This document shows, piece by piece, positions 1 through 6,232 of a DNA stretch of 13,284 nt. The notes below the pieces were generated by a model. It did not search any database and had not been told where the DNA came from. It saw nothing but the letters and a program-made list of their open reading frames with translations. The position numbers and the translations under genes were made by a program. Positions within the stretch are counted from its first letter, which is position 1, and every line of letters begins with the position of its first letter. Source of the DNA: an uncultured Verrucomicrobiales bacterium (GTDB taxonomy: Bacteria > Verrucomicrobiota > Verrucomicrobiia > Verrucomicrobiales > Akkermansiaceae); the NCBI GenBank assembly GCA_937969125.1, contig CALBVA010000175.1, positions 1 to 13,284 on the forward strand. Direction: 5' to 3'.

Positions 1-1040
1 GAGATGCGATCACCGCCGACGTATTCCATGCGACCGGGAGTCTGCCGGGTCTCAGCGAGGGATTTAATGACGTCCCGCACGCGGATTCCGAGGGCGGAAA
101 CGGAGGCGAGGGCGGCGAGGGCATTGAGAATATTAAAGCGACCGACGACGGGCAGGCGGACGAGGTATTCGCGGCCTTTCGCAGCGAGGGCGAATTGCTG
201 ACCGCGCACGGAGTAGGTGACATCGCTGGCGTGGAAGTCCGCCTTCGGAGTGAATCCGAAGGTGATGACCTTGAGGCGATCTTTGAATTCCTCGGCGAGT
301 CTTTCGCCGACGGGATCATCAATATTAATGACCGCTGTGCCATCACTCCCCTCTTCCGCCATGCGGGTGAAGAGGAGCTTCTTGGCCTCCAGGTAGGCCT
401 CCATGGTCTTATGGTAATCGAGGTGGTCCTGGGTGAGATTGAGAAAGACGCCGACACGAAACGGGATGCCTTCACAGCGGCCCTGCTCCAGCCCGTGGGA
501 GGAGGTCTCCATGGCGACAGCCTTACAACCATTCTCTAACATGCTGCGGAGGATGCTCTGCATCTCGACCGCACCAGGGGTGGTGTGGGTGGCGTCGCGG
601 AGGCCCTTTCCGTCCTGAATTTTGATGGTGCCAATCATGCCCGCTTTCACCATGGCCCGCTCAAGGAGGCTGTGGATGAAGTGGGTGACGGTGGTCTTAC
701 CATTCGTGCCGGTGACCCCGATGACGGCCAACTTGGCAGCCGGATCACCAGCGAAGCGAGCGGCGAGACGACCGAGAACCTGCCGGGTATCAGGGACCTG
801 GATCCAGAGGCCGGGGTAGTCAGCGGGGCCTTTGCTCTGCGCAATGATGGCGGTGGGATTTTTTTCTACGACCTGCTCCAGGTAATCGTGACCATCAGCG
901 GAGACTCCGCGGACGGCAACGAAGACCGCACCCTCCTGGACGCGGCGACTGTCATCAGTGACACTGATGACGGGAGTATCTTCAATGCGGAGGCCGGCGG
1001 CTTCCGGGAGGATTTCTAGGAGTGACGGAAGCTTGATCAT
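1..1040 (-). CDS. murE: UDP-N-acetylmuramoyl-tripeptide synthetase MurE, N-terminal 346 codons
   Basis: Cytoplasmic Mur ligase that adds the third stem-peptide amino acid to UDP-MurNAc-L-Ala-D-Glu. The minus-strand frame is open from the ATG at 1040 to the window edge, so the C-terminus is missing. Visible are the N-terminal uridine-nucleotide-binding motif TDDSRRVQEGAVFVAVRG (about residues 28-45), the ATP-binding P-loop GTNGKTT (111-117), the ETSSHGLEQGR segment, NLTQDHLDYH, and the YLEAKKLLF motif whose first Lys (K220) should be the carbamylated lysine. The motif choosing between meso-diaminopimelate and lysine lies beyond the edge. The start overlaps the ftsI stop (TAATG), implying translational coupling in the dcw operon. 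Several forward-strand open frames over 195-1019 are shadows of this gene. Identification is secure; only substrate choice is open. Confidence 0.96.
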   Translation of the reverse strand, partial: MIKLPSLLEILPEAAGLRIEDTPVISVTDDSRRVQEGAVFVAVRGVSADGHDYLEQVVEKNPTAIIAQSKGPADYPGLWIQVPDTRQVLGRLAARFAGDPAAKLAVIGVTGTNGKTTVTHFIHSLLERAMVKAGMIGTIKIQDGKGLRDATHTTPGAVEMQSILRSMLENGCKAVAMETSSHGLEQGRCEGIPFRVGVFLNLTQDHLDYHKTMEAYLEAKKLLFTRMAEEGSDGTAVINIDDPVGERLAEEFKDRLKVITFGFTPKADFHASDVTYSVRGQQFALAAKGREYLVRLPVVGRFNILNALAALASVSALGIRVRDVIKSLAETRQTPGRMEYVGGDRI

Positions 1041-2929
1041 TACTGTGGATTGAGAGCAACGGAGCCCTCGTTATCGACCGGCTCAGTGGCCGGCAGGTTC
1101 ATGAAGGCCGCTACGCGAGCGGCGACCTGTGAGAAGACGGGGGCTGCGATGGTGCCTCCGCCGATGGGCGCATCGCCCAAGTCACTCGGTTCGTCAATCG
1201 TTACGATGCACACAAAACGGGGATCTCCAATGGGACCGATCCCGGCGAAGGTGCAATACTTCCGGAGTTCGGAATAATCCTTGATCTCATTGTCCCACTT
1301 CTCGGCGGTGCCGGTCTTTCCTCCGAAGCGATAGCCAGCGATCTGGGCGCGACGTCCGGTGCCTTTTTTGACCACCTGCTCCAGGGCGAGAAGCATATCA
1401 GCTGCGGTCCTTTCGCTAATGACTCGGCGGATTTTAGTGACGGGTTCTTTTTGAAGAACGGTGCCATTGTTCGCGATGATGGAATCGACGAGTCGGGGTT
1501 TCAGAAGAACGCCGCCATTGGCCAAAGTGGAGTAGGCCATGGCAAGCTGGAGCGGGGTCACGCTGACGCTGTATCCGTAACCTGCGCTGGCGAAGTTCCG
1601 CATGTTCGTCCGTCCGCGGATCACACCGCGTTGCTCCCCTGGGAGGCTAAAGCCAGTCTTTTGGCCGAAGCCATAAGCATCAAGGTATTCGTAAAATTTT
1701 GCGCGACCGACGCGATCCGCGAACTGAAAGGTTCCGATGTTGCTGGATTTCACGAGCACGCCATCGAAGGTCAGTTCGCCGTAAGGATAGGGATCATTGA
1801 TGGTGAAGCCGTAGCGCTTCAGCTTTCCCCAACCGCAATCTACAACGCTCTCTCGAGTAGCGACTCCCTGGTCCAGAGCAGCGGACATGGGGACGATTTT
1901 CATCACCGAGCCAGACTCATAAACGGCGGAGACGGCGAAATTATTAGACGCGGTGCCGACGTTCTCACGGACGTTCAAATTAAAGTGGGGGCGGCTAGCA
2001 ATGGCGAGGATATCACCGGTGTGTGGATCAACGACGACGATGCTTCCCTGCTTCGCGTTGTAGGCATCGCAAGCCATCCCCAGCTCATCTTCGACGATGG
2101 CCTGAATTCCCATATCGAGGGTCAGTTTGACGTTTTTGCCGTGCATCGCGGGGCGGATTTTTTCGGCAGCCATCGGGATGACGAGGCCATTGGCATCACG
2201 CTTCCGCTCACTTTGGCCGTCCTTCCCGGCGAGGATTTCATTCATGGCACGCTCGATGCCGGTCTGCCCGATGCCCTCGTGATTTGCATAGCCGATGGTG
2301 TGAACCGCCATGGTCGGCATGGGGTAAGTGCGGCGGTTCTTTCGATCGAAGGAGAAGCCCTGGATGCTGCGCTCTTTCAATTCGACTTCGATCCGGCGGG
2401 CGAGATCTTCGCGGATGCTCTTTTTCACGACGACGCGCTTCTTGCCGCTCTTCACGCGTTTGCGTAGTTCGGTGGACGGCATGCGAAGCTCGCGACCGAT
2501 GACCTCGGTGGCATATTCGAGGTGCTGCTCCAGAACCTCTTCCTTGCTTAAGCGAGCGACGATCTGCTTACGCGTTTTAGCGAGGAGATCGGCACGCTCG
2601 GATGAGGTGGCATTCTTCCATCCGGCGACCTGGCTGGCGTAGCGATGAGCGACCGCGCGGGTCAGAATCTTGAAGGTCTCAAGGTGATTAACGTCGGCGA
2701 TGAGAGCTGCTTCCGGTCGGTTCTGAGCGAGCACTTGGCCATGGCGGTCGACAATGTATCCCCTTCTGGCGGGACGGGTTTCAACGAGTTTGAAGCGGGA
2801 AAATTTGGAATCCGAAGACATCTTCCGGTCCCAAACCTGCACGTTAATCAGTCTGATCGAGAGCGCACTCAACCCGGCCACAAGGACCAGGCAGATAATG
2901 AAGGCGCGGGCTTTGAGAGACTGATCCAT
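1040..2929 (-). CDS. ftsI: Division-specific peptidoglycan transpeptidase FtsI (PBP3, class B PBP)
   Basis: Septal D,D-transpeptidase that crosslinks peptidoglycan at the division site, 629 aa. A short cytoplasmic start precedes one transmembrane anchor (about residues 8-27). The PBP dimerisation domain follows, beginning near the ETRPARRGYIVDRHG motif. The transpeptidase domain carries the active-site SVMK (nucleophile S341, K344), SSN (395-397) and KTGTAEK (K538-G540). No PASTA repeats follow; the protein ends soon after the catalytic domain, with about 30 low-complexity residues. The start lies 5 nt after the ftsL-like stop and the TAA stop shares its last base with the murE ATG. Position between ftsL and murE supports FtsI rather than an elongasome PBP2 or a sporulation SpoVD. 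Expected at the divisome in the inner membrane. Confidence 0.95.
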   Translation of the reverse strand: MDQSLKARAFIICLVLVAGLSALSIRLINVQVWDRKMSSDSKFSRFKLVETRPARRGYIVDRHGQVLAQNRPEAALIADVNHLETFKILTRAVAHRYASQVAGWKNATSSERADLLAKTRKQIVARLSKEEVLEQHLEYATEVIGRELRMPSTELRKRVKSGKKRVVVKKSIREDLARRIEVELKERSIQGFSFDRKNRRTYPMPTMAVHTIGYANHEGIGQTGIERAMNEILAGKDGQSERKRDANGLVIPMAAEKIRPAMHGKNVKLTLDMGIQAIVEDELGMACDAYNAKQGSIVVVDPHTGDILAIASRPHFNLNVRENVGTASNNFAVSAVYESGSVMKIVPMSAALDQGVATRESVVDCGWGKLKRYGFTINDPYPYGELTFDGVLVKSSNIGTFQFADRVGRAKFYEYLDAYGFGQKTGFSLPGEQRGVIRGRTNMRNFASAGYGYSVSVTPLQLAMAYSTLANGGVLLKPRLVDSIIANNGTVLQKEPVTKIRRVISERTAADMLLALEQVVKKGTGRRAQIAGYRFGGKTGTAEKWDNEIKDYSELRKYCTFAGIGPIGDPRFVCIVTIDEPSDLGDAPIGGGTIAAPVFSQVAARVAAFMNLPATEPVDNEGSVALNPQ

Positions 2930-2934
2930 GATCG

Positions 2935-3279
2935 CTAACGTTGGGCGACGGCCTGACCGGGTGGGGATTCGACATCTGGAAGGGTGATGACCTCAACCAC
3001 GCCGGGAGTGATTTCCCGGAGGGGCGAGCCAACTTCGGCAAGATATTCTCGGAGACTGAAAACGCTGAGGGTGGCCTCGATGTCCGCCTCATGTAGGGTG
3101 ATGGAGACCTGATGCTCCTTCATGCGGTCTTGCACTTTCTCGATGCTGCGGCGCGCGGTGATCTGCTTATTCTTCATCACGACGTAGCTGATGCCTCCGG
3201 TAGCGACGATCGCTCCGGCAACGAGGAGAAGAATGAGAGTTGGGAATCCGATATTGGAACTGGTCTTTCTGCGGTTCAT
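2935..3279 (-). CDS. FtsL-like divisome protein
   Basis: A 114-aa bitopic membrane protein: a basic cytoplasmic tail (MNRRKTSSN), one transmembrane helix (about residues 12-34), then a heptad-like charged helix (about 38-80) typical of the coiled coil with which FtsL pairs with FtsB. FtsL proteins are too divergent to recognise by residues alone. The call rests on topology, size and position between rsmH and ftsI, where ftsL sits in most bacteria. Its ATG overlaps the rsmH stop (TGATG) and its TAG lies 5 nt before ftsI. The last 35 residues, with a GVVEVITLPD segment, form a small extra periplasmic tail. It could be a lineage-specific divisome protein without true FtsL homology; HMM search or structure comparison would decide. 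Confidence 0.72.
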   Translation of the reverse strand: MNRRKTSSNIGFPTLILLLVAGAIVATGGISYVVMKNKQITARRSIEKVQDRMKEHQVSITLHEADIEATLSVFSLREYLAEVGSPLREITPGVVEVITLPDVESPPGQAVAQR

Positions 3280-4250
3280 CAGGCGGATGGATTTAATGGG
3301 ATGGCGAGTGGATCAAGGCGCTCCACCACCCGGAGGCGGGAGCTGCGGGAGCGGGCATTACGCGAGATTTCCGAATCGCCGGGTGCGATCCCCTTCCGCG
3401 TCACGAGGCGGTAGGCGAGCTCGGGATTCGGACGGGGAGCAGGCCATTCGGGGCGATCGATCTCCGGTTTTGATTGATCACGGAAGGCCTGCTTTACGAT
3501 GCGATCTTCGAGACTATGAAAGGTGATGATGGCGAGACGACCGCCGGGTTTCAGGAGTGAGGGCGCGGACTGGAGAAAGCGGCGGAGCTCCCCGAGTTCG
3601 TCATTCACCTCCATGCGGAGGGCCTGGAAAATCTTGGTTGCAGGGTGAGTGCGGCCACGGCGACCGATGAGTTTTTCGATCCCGTCCGCCAGTTGGAGGG
3701 TGGTGTTAAAAGGAGCCTTTTCACGCTCGCTGACAATCCACGCTGCGATCTTGCGGGCGGACTTCTCCTCGCCAAGATCCCAAAAAATCTGGCGGAGATC
3801 GGACTCAGCCCAAGTATTAACGAGGTCGGCAGCGGTGCGTCCTTCTTCGCCCATGCGCATGTCGAGCGGGCCATCGAAACGGAATGAAAAGCCGCGTTCT
3901 CCGGCATCAAGCTGGTGAGAGGAAACACCAAGATCGAGAAGGATGCCATCGAGCTTTCCCCAGCCACCGTTATCGGCGAGGGAGGCCATTTCACTGAAGC
4001 ATCCAGCGACAGCTTCGAAGCGATTGCCGAAACGGGAGAGCCTTTTCGAGGCATATTCGCGGGCTTCGAAATCGCGGTCGATGCCCTTCACCGAGCCGCC
4101 GGCGCTGAGGAGAGCCTCGCTGTGACCACCGCCGCCTAGGGTACCGTCGGCGAAGGTGCGACCCTCGGATGGAAGGAGAGATTGGACGACCTCATTAAGA
4201 AGGATGGATTCGTGGTAGAAAGGGAGATCAGAGGATGGCTGCTCTTCCAT
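3279..4250 (-). CDS. rsmH: 16S rRNA (cytosine(1402)-N(4))-methyltransferase RsmH (MraW)
   Basis: SAM-dependent enzyme that N4-methylates C1402 of 16S rRNA in the decoding centre. The protein begins MEEQPSSDLPFYHESILLNEV, matching the usual family start, then the SAM-binding GTLGGGGHSEALL, GIDRD, LDLGVSSHQLD, FSFRFDGPLDMRM and, near the C-terminus, IITFHSLEDRIVKQ. I chose the ATG at 4250 (323 aa), close to family length. The frame is open for 33 more codons to an ATG at 4349, but that extension lacks family resemblance and contains a perfect GC palindrome better explained as an untranslated leader. The stop overlaps the next start as TGATG. The gene lies between mraZ and ftsL, the standard dcw order. 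Confidence 0.94.
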   Translation of the reverse strand: MEEQPSSDLPFYHESILLNEVVQSLLPSEGRTFADGTLGGGGHSEALLSAGGSVKGIDRDFEAREYASKRLSRFGNRFEAVAGCFSEMASLADNGGWGKLDGILLDLGVSSHQLDAGERGFSFRFDGPLDMRMGEEGRTAADLVNTWAESDLRQIFWDLGEEKSARKIAAWIVSEREKAPFNTTLQLADGIEKLIGRRGRTHPATKIFQALRMEVNDELGELRRFLQSAPSLLKPGGRLAIITFHSLEDRIVKQAFRDQSKPEIDRPEWPAPRPNPELAYRLVTRKGIAPGDSEISRNARSRSSRLRVVERLDPLAIPLNPSA

Positions 4251-4277
4251 GGCGAATGACTTCCATCCACGGCTATC

Positions 4278-4298
4278 AGCGCCCCGAGTCGGGGCGCT
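4278..4298 (-). other. Perfect GC-rich hairpin in the mraZ-rsmH spacer
   Basis: AGCGCCCC, a GAGTC loop, then GGGGCGCT: an 8-bp perfect stem (9 bp if the G-C inside the loop pairs). It lies in the 110-nt gap between the mraZ stop (4361) and the preferred rsmH start (4250). No U-run follows on either strand, so it is not an intrinsic terminator. It could stabilise or mark processing of the operon mRNA, or affect rsmH translation. It would be coding if rsmH began at 4349, but an exact palindrome there favours the shorter protein. Its function is unknown. Confidence 0.55.
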
Positions 4299-4360
4299 GC
4301 GGCACCACCGAAAATCGGGGAACAGCGGGATGGAAAATGAGGGCGACATTGGACAAAAGA

Positions 4361-4828
4361 TTAGAATCCGAGCATGGAGGCTAGAACGGGGTCATCCCCG
4401 CGTGCTTTTTCTTCAGCAGCCTCAACAGCCGCACCGTTTTCAGGGGTGTAGATTTCGAATAATTCCCCACGTCCGATGACGTGGACAGCTCCGGGTAGGG
4501 TCATCCCCTGCCCCTCGGCGAGGGCCTTCGGGATGGTAAGCTTCCCCTGCTCCGAGACGCTGGCCTCGGTGGAGTTCCCGTAAAGAATTCCGCGTGCACG
4601 GTCACGCTGGGCCGAGGTGGCGTCCGGTGTACCTTCGATATCACGGAGCTTTCGGTCGAAGGCGGCCTGGGAGAGAACACGGAGGCAGGGTAGCCCTTCC
4701 ACCTTCACTTTCAGGAAGTAGAGGTTCTCTCCACTGGGAGGGCGCCAATTTACCGGAAGGGAGAACCGTCCCTTGATATCCAGCTGGCGGTCGAGATGAC
4801 CGAACCTTTGATGACCCTGACCTGACAT
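4361..4828 (-). CDS. mraZ: Transcriptional regulator / division protein MraZ
   Basis: First gene of the dcw cluster; MraZ is a DNA-binding protein that in characterised bacteria represses or tunes its own operon by binding short direct repeats upstream. 155 aa with two SpoVT-AbrB-type half-domains: the first contains LDIKGRFSLP (about residues 16-25), the second SVSEQGKLTIP (about 90-100). The C-terminus carries an acidic, Ala/Glu-rich tail ending DDPVLASMLGF, slightly longer than the typical ~145 aa. The ATG at 4828 is preceded by a loose AGCAGG purine tract. The gene is divergent from the selenoprotein candidate at 5058. Candidate MraZ-binding repeats lie 30-65 nt upstream (4858-4892). Confidence 0.94.
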   Translation of the reverse strand: MSGQGHQRFGHLDRQLDIKGRFSLPVNWRPPSGENLYFLKVKVEGLPCLRVLSQAAFDRKLRDIEGTPDATSAQRDRARGILYGNSTEASVSEQGKLTIPKALAEGQGMTLPGAVHVIGRGELFEIYTPENGAAVEAAEEKARGDDPVLASMLGF

Positions 4829-4857
4829 AAAAATGACCTGCTGAGTGTTTCAGCGAT

Positions 4858-4892
4858 CACCGAAGTACACCAAACGCCACCTAAGGGCAACC
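4858..4892 (-). promoter_or_regulatory. Candidate MraZ-binding repeats upstream of mraZ
   Basis: Read on the minus strand, three GGTG units occur with exact 10-nt periodicity (TAGGTGGCG, TTTGGTGTAC, TTCGGTGATC; plus-strand CACC at 4858, 4868 and 4878). A fourth, imperfect GGT lies 11 nt further upstream. Known MraZ operators are three or more short G-rich direct repeats spaced about one helical turn apart in the mra promoter region, so position and period fit autoregulation of the dcw operon. The GGTG unit differs slightly from the E. coli TGGG-type repeat. The assignment is inferred. Confidence 0.55.
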
Positions 4893-4904
4893 CGAAAGGG
4901 ATAT

Positions 4905-4932
4905 TTATTAACATTCCTGAAAGATCACCCAA
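4905..4932 (-). promoter_or_regulatory. Possible sigma-70-type promoter for the mraZ operon
   Basis: On the minus strand, TTGGGT (4932-4927) and TAATAA (4910-4905) are separated by 16 bp, just upstream of the GGTG repeats. The -35 shares four of six positions with the consensus and the -10 region is locally AT-rich. A start site would fall near 4898, close to the repeats, so MraZ bound there could block polymerase. This is a pattern match only. Confidence 0.35.
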
Positions 4933-5057
4933 TCTCAAGGACTTCGAAGGAAATTTAATTAAGAAATCCGAACCAATCCAGCTTTTTCCCGTGAATGAGA
5001 GAATGAAGCAGAGCCGAAATCTGGAGAAGTTGACTTCGCGGTAATTGCGGTGAAAGT

Positions 5058-5411
5058 ATGGATGCTATGAAAAGCACAATACACATATTAGCTGCTTCGG
5101 CAGTATTCGCGGTCGGGGCCTTCGTGGCTCCTGCCGCTGCGCTCGTCATTAACACCTCCGAGGTCGTTGCTGCCGATGAAAAAACGGTCACCCTCGAGGT
5201 GACCGGATTGGTCTGAGCGGGCGGTTGCCCACCTAAAGTGCAGGCTGCACTTAAGAAAGTTGAAGGTGTCTCAGATGCGAAATGCGGAAAACCGACCAGC
5301 GGTAAAGCAACCGCTACGGTGACTGCTAAGGACTCGGTGAAAACCGCTGACCTGATTAAAGCGCTTGAGACAGCGGGCTACAAAGCCAAGGAAGCGGAGA
5401 AGAAAGGCTAA
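5058..5411 (+). CDS. Candidate selenoprotein: exported HMA/MerP-like protein with in-frame UGA (Sec)
   Basis: Two in-frame ATGs (5058 and 5067) give 117 or 114 residues; numbers here use 5067. A Sec-type signal peptide (MKSTIHILAASAVFAVGAFV) suggests a periplasmic protein. HMA strand 1 (KTVTLEVTGLV) follows, then UGA at 5214-5216 (codon 50), then AGGCPPKVQAALKKVEGV and a further 46 residues to TAA. Sequence on both sides of the UGA fits one HMA domain (beta strand, metal loop, KVxAALKKVxGV helix, ATATVTAKDSV strand, DLIKALETAGY helix). The UGA stands where the first metal-binding Cys of GMxCxxC is expected. A SECIS-like hairpin follows at the right distance and selD is nearby. Oddity: spacing is U-x3-C (UAGGC), one residue longer than the usual CxxC. 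The likely role is metal or redox binding in the envelope; the substrate is unknown. A TTGACT at 5030-5035 could be a -35 but lacks a good -10. Alternative: a pseudogene with a nonsense mutation. Confidence 0.82.
5236..5252 (+). promoter_or_regulatory. Candidate bacterial SECIS element for the HMA selenoprotein
   Basis: AAGTGCA, GGC loop, TGCACTT: a perfect 7-bp stem. After one A-A mismatch it extends by two more pairs. The loop starts 27 nt after the UGA, inside the 16-37 nt range described for bacterial SECIS elements, and begins with GG, meeting the rule of a G among the first two loop bases. The core TGCA-GGC-TGCA closely resembles the apical part of the E. coli fdhF element (TGCA-GGTC-TGCA) bound by SelB. 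The hairpin is within the coding sequence, as bacterial elements are. Confidence 0.75.
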
Positions 5412-5450
5412 TCCCCTCTCTTTTGGCCGCGATCAATTCCCCCTTTTTAG

Positions 5451-5486
5451 AAAGAACTCCGCCCGTCATGGTCGGGGTTCTTTTTT
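5451..5486 (+). terminator. Rho-independent terminator after the HMA selenoprotein gene
   Basis: AAAGAACTCCG pairs with CGGGGTTCTTT over 11 bp including one T-G wobble. The loop is 11 nt and the right arm runs into six T residues (5481-5486). It begins 40 nt after the TAA at 5411 and ends before the convergent lipoprotein stop at 5503. That transcription continues to here supports the view that the reading frame extends past the UGA. It may work weakly for the opposite strand, where the T-run is interrupted. Confidence 0.85.
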
Positions 5487-5502
5487 GATTTCACTCAAGA
5501 AA

Positions 5503-5967
5503 TCAATTCCGTCCGCGCTGCCAACTCTGCACGCGGCCTCCGTCGAACTTCACCCAAGCTGCACGATAGGGCAAGTAGCTGACTGCAGTTCCGATACTGG
5601 AGTAGGGATAGTATCCGCGTCTGTAGCCCCGGCCATATCTACCATACCGTCCATAGCCGCGACCAAACCCAATTCCGGTATAGATGGACTGGCGATAGAC
5701 CGGTCGAACGCCGGTATAGCTCCACTTCTCGAAAACGCGGCCACCCTGCTGACCTTCCGAAGTGCTATTAGGATTTCCCCAGGCGAGGTAAACGGCCTGC
5801 TTGTCCATGCCATTGCGGATGCGCCCCTGCCGGACCAATTGCTTCTCACTGTTGCTGAGCCGATCAAACATCGCGGGGTTTTTATCGATACGGCTCACCG
5901 GTGTGTTAACCGAGCAGCTGGGGAGAAGAAATGCGAGAAGCGGAGCGAACAGGAGGAGCTTTTTCAT
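5503..5967 (-). CDS. Lipoprotein with BamE/SmpA-like domain and Gly/Arg/Tyr-rich tract
   Basis: A 154-aa predicted lipoprotein. The signal peptide MKKLLLFAPLLAFLLPSC ends in a lipobox with the lipidated Cys at C18. The segment IRNGMDKQAVYLAWGNPNST through EKWSYTG (about residues 50-86) matches the SmpA/OmlA (BamE-like) pattern of a GM.k..V...GxP motif and a strand-rich core. Residues 100-120 form a low-complexity Gly-Arg-Tyr tract (GFGRGYGRYGRYGRGYRRGY). A short AWVKFDGGRVQSW strand then closes the fold. The tract looks inserted between the last two strands of the domain. It lies convergent to the HMA gene and has no obvious operon partner. The function is not established; an envelope-assembly role should not be assumed. 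Confidence 0.8.
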   Translation of the reverse strand: MKKLLLFAPLLAFLLPSCSVNTPVSRIDKNPAMFDRLSNSEKQLVRQGRIRNGMDKQAVYLAWGNPNSTSEGQQGGRVFEKWSYTGVRPVYRQSIYTGIGFGRGYGRYGRYGRGYRRGYYPYSSIGTAVSYLPYRAAWVKFDGGRVQSWQRGRN

Positions 5968-6012
5968 TGGGTTAGCTTAAGCTTCATGGGACGACAGCGC
6001 AACCCGTTAGCA

Positions 6013-6026
6013 GCCTGTTGAAAAAA
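6013..6026 (+). repeat. 14-nt motif GCCTGTTGAAAAAA (copy 1)
   Basis: The sequence GCCTGTTGAAAAAA recurs as GCTTGCTGAAAAAA at 12708-12721 (12 of 14 identical, same orientation). Motifs of this kind (CTGTTGAAAAA) are common at the ends of several insertion-sequence families, so these may be relic ends. No transposase or matching opposite end was found. The surrounding 5968-6211 gap holds no convincing gene: the opposing ~70-codon frames there have no recognisable domain. Confidence 0.3.
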
Positions 6027-6211
6027 CCGCCTGAGCCGTTCAGAGTCTTGCCACATGTTTCAGGGCAAAAACATCTGAGGAGCAAGCCAAGTTTGGGGTC
6101 GAGACACGGAAGCTTCCGAAGGTCTCCACGAGCACCTTTTACCGTCAGCTCGATACCACTCTCTAAAAACTCAAGTTTTGCGCATTGGGATAACATCCTC
6201 GCAATTTTTTC

Positions 6212-6225
6212 TGTTTATGCGAACA
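6212..6225 (+). promoter_or_regulatory. LexA-box-like palindrome upstream of the radical SAM/UdgX operon
   Basis: TGTTTATGCGAACA lies with its last base 7 nt before the ATG at 6233. It matches 9 of the 10 defined bases of TGTTC-N4-GAACA, which I recall as the LexA motif reported for Verrucomicrobia. The operon encodes DNA-repair-type proteins, so SOS control is plausible. A repressor bound this close to the start codon would overlap the promoter or transcript start. It is one site only and was not statistically tested. Confidence 0.55.
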
Positions 6226-6232
6226 CTTTCAC

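Noticed and set aside
195..1019. Forward-strand open frames of 114 and 144 codons
   Set aside because: They lie opposite murE, whose minus-strand translation carries all the family motifs; the forward proteins show none.
1451..2467. Forward-strand 338-codon open frame
   Set aside because: Antisense shadow of ftsI; no recognisable domain and the opposite strand has SVMK, SSN and KTG motifs.
4278..4298. GC hairpin as an intrinsic terminator between mraZ and rsmH
   Set aside because: No T-run follows on either strand; a transcript break inside the dcw operon is also unlikely.
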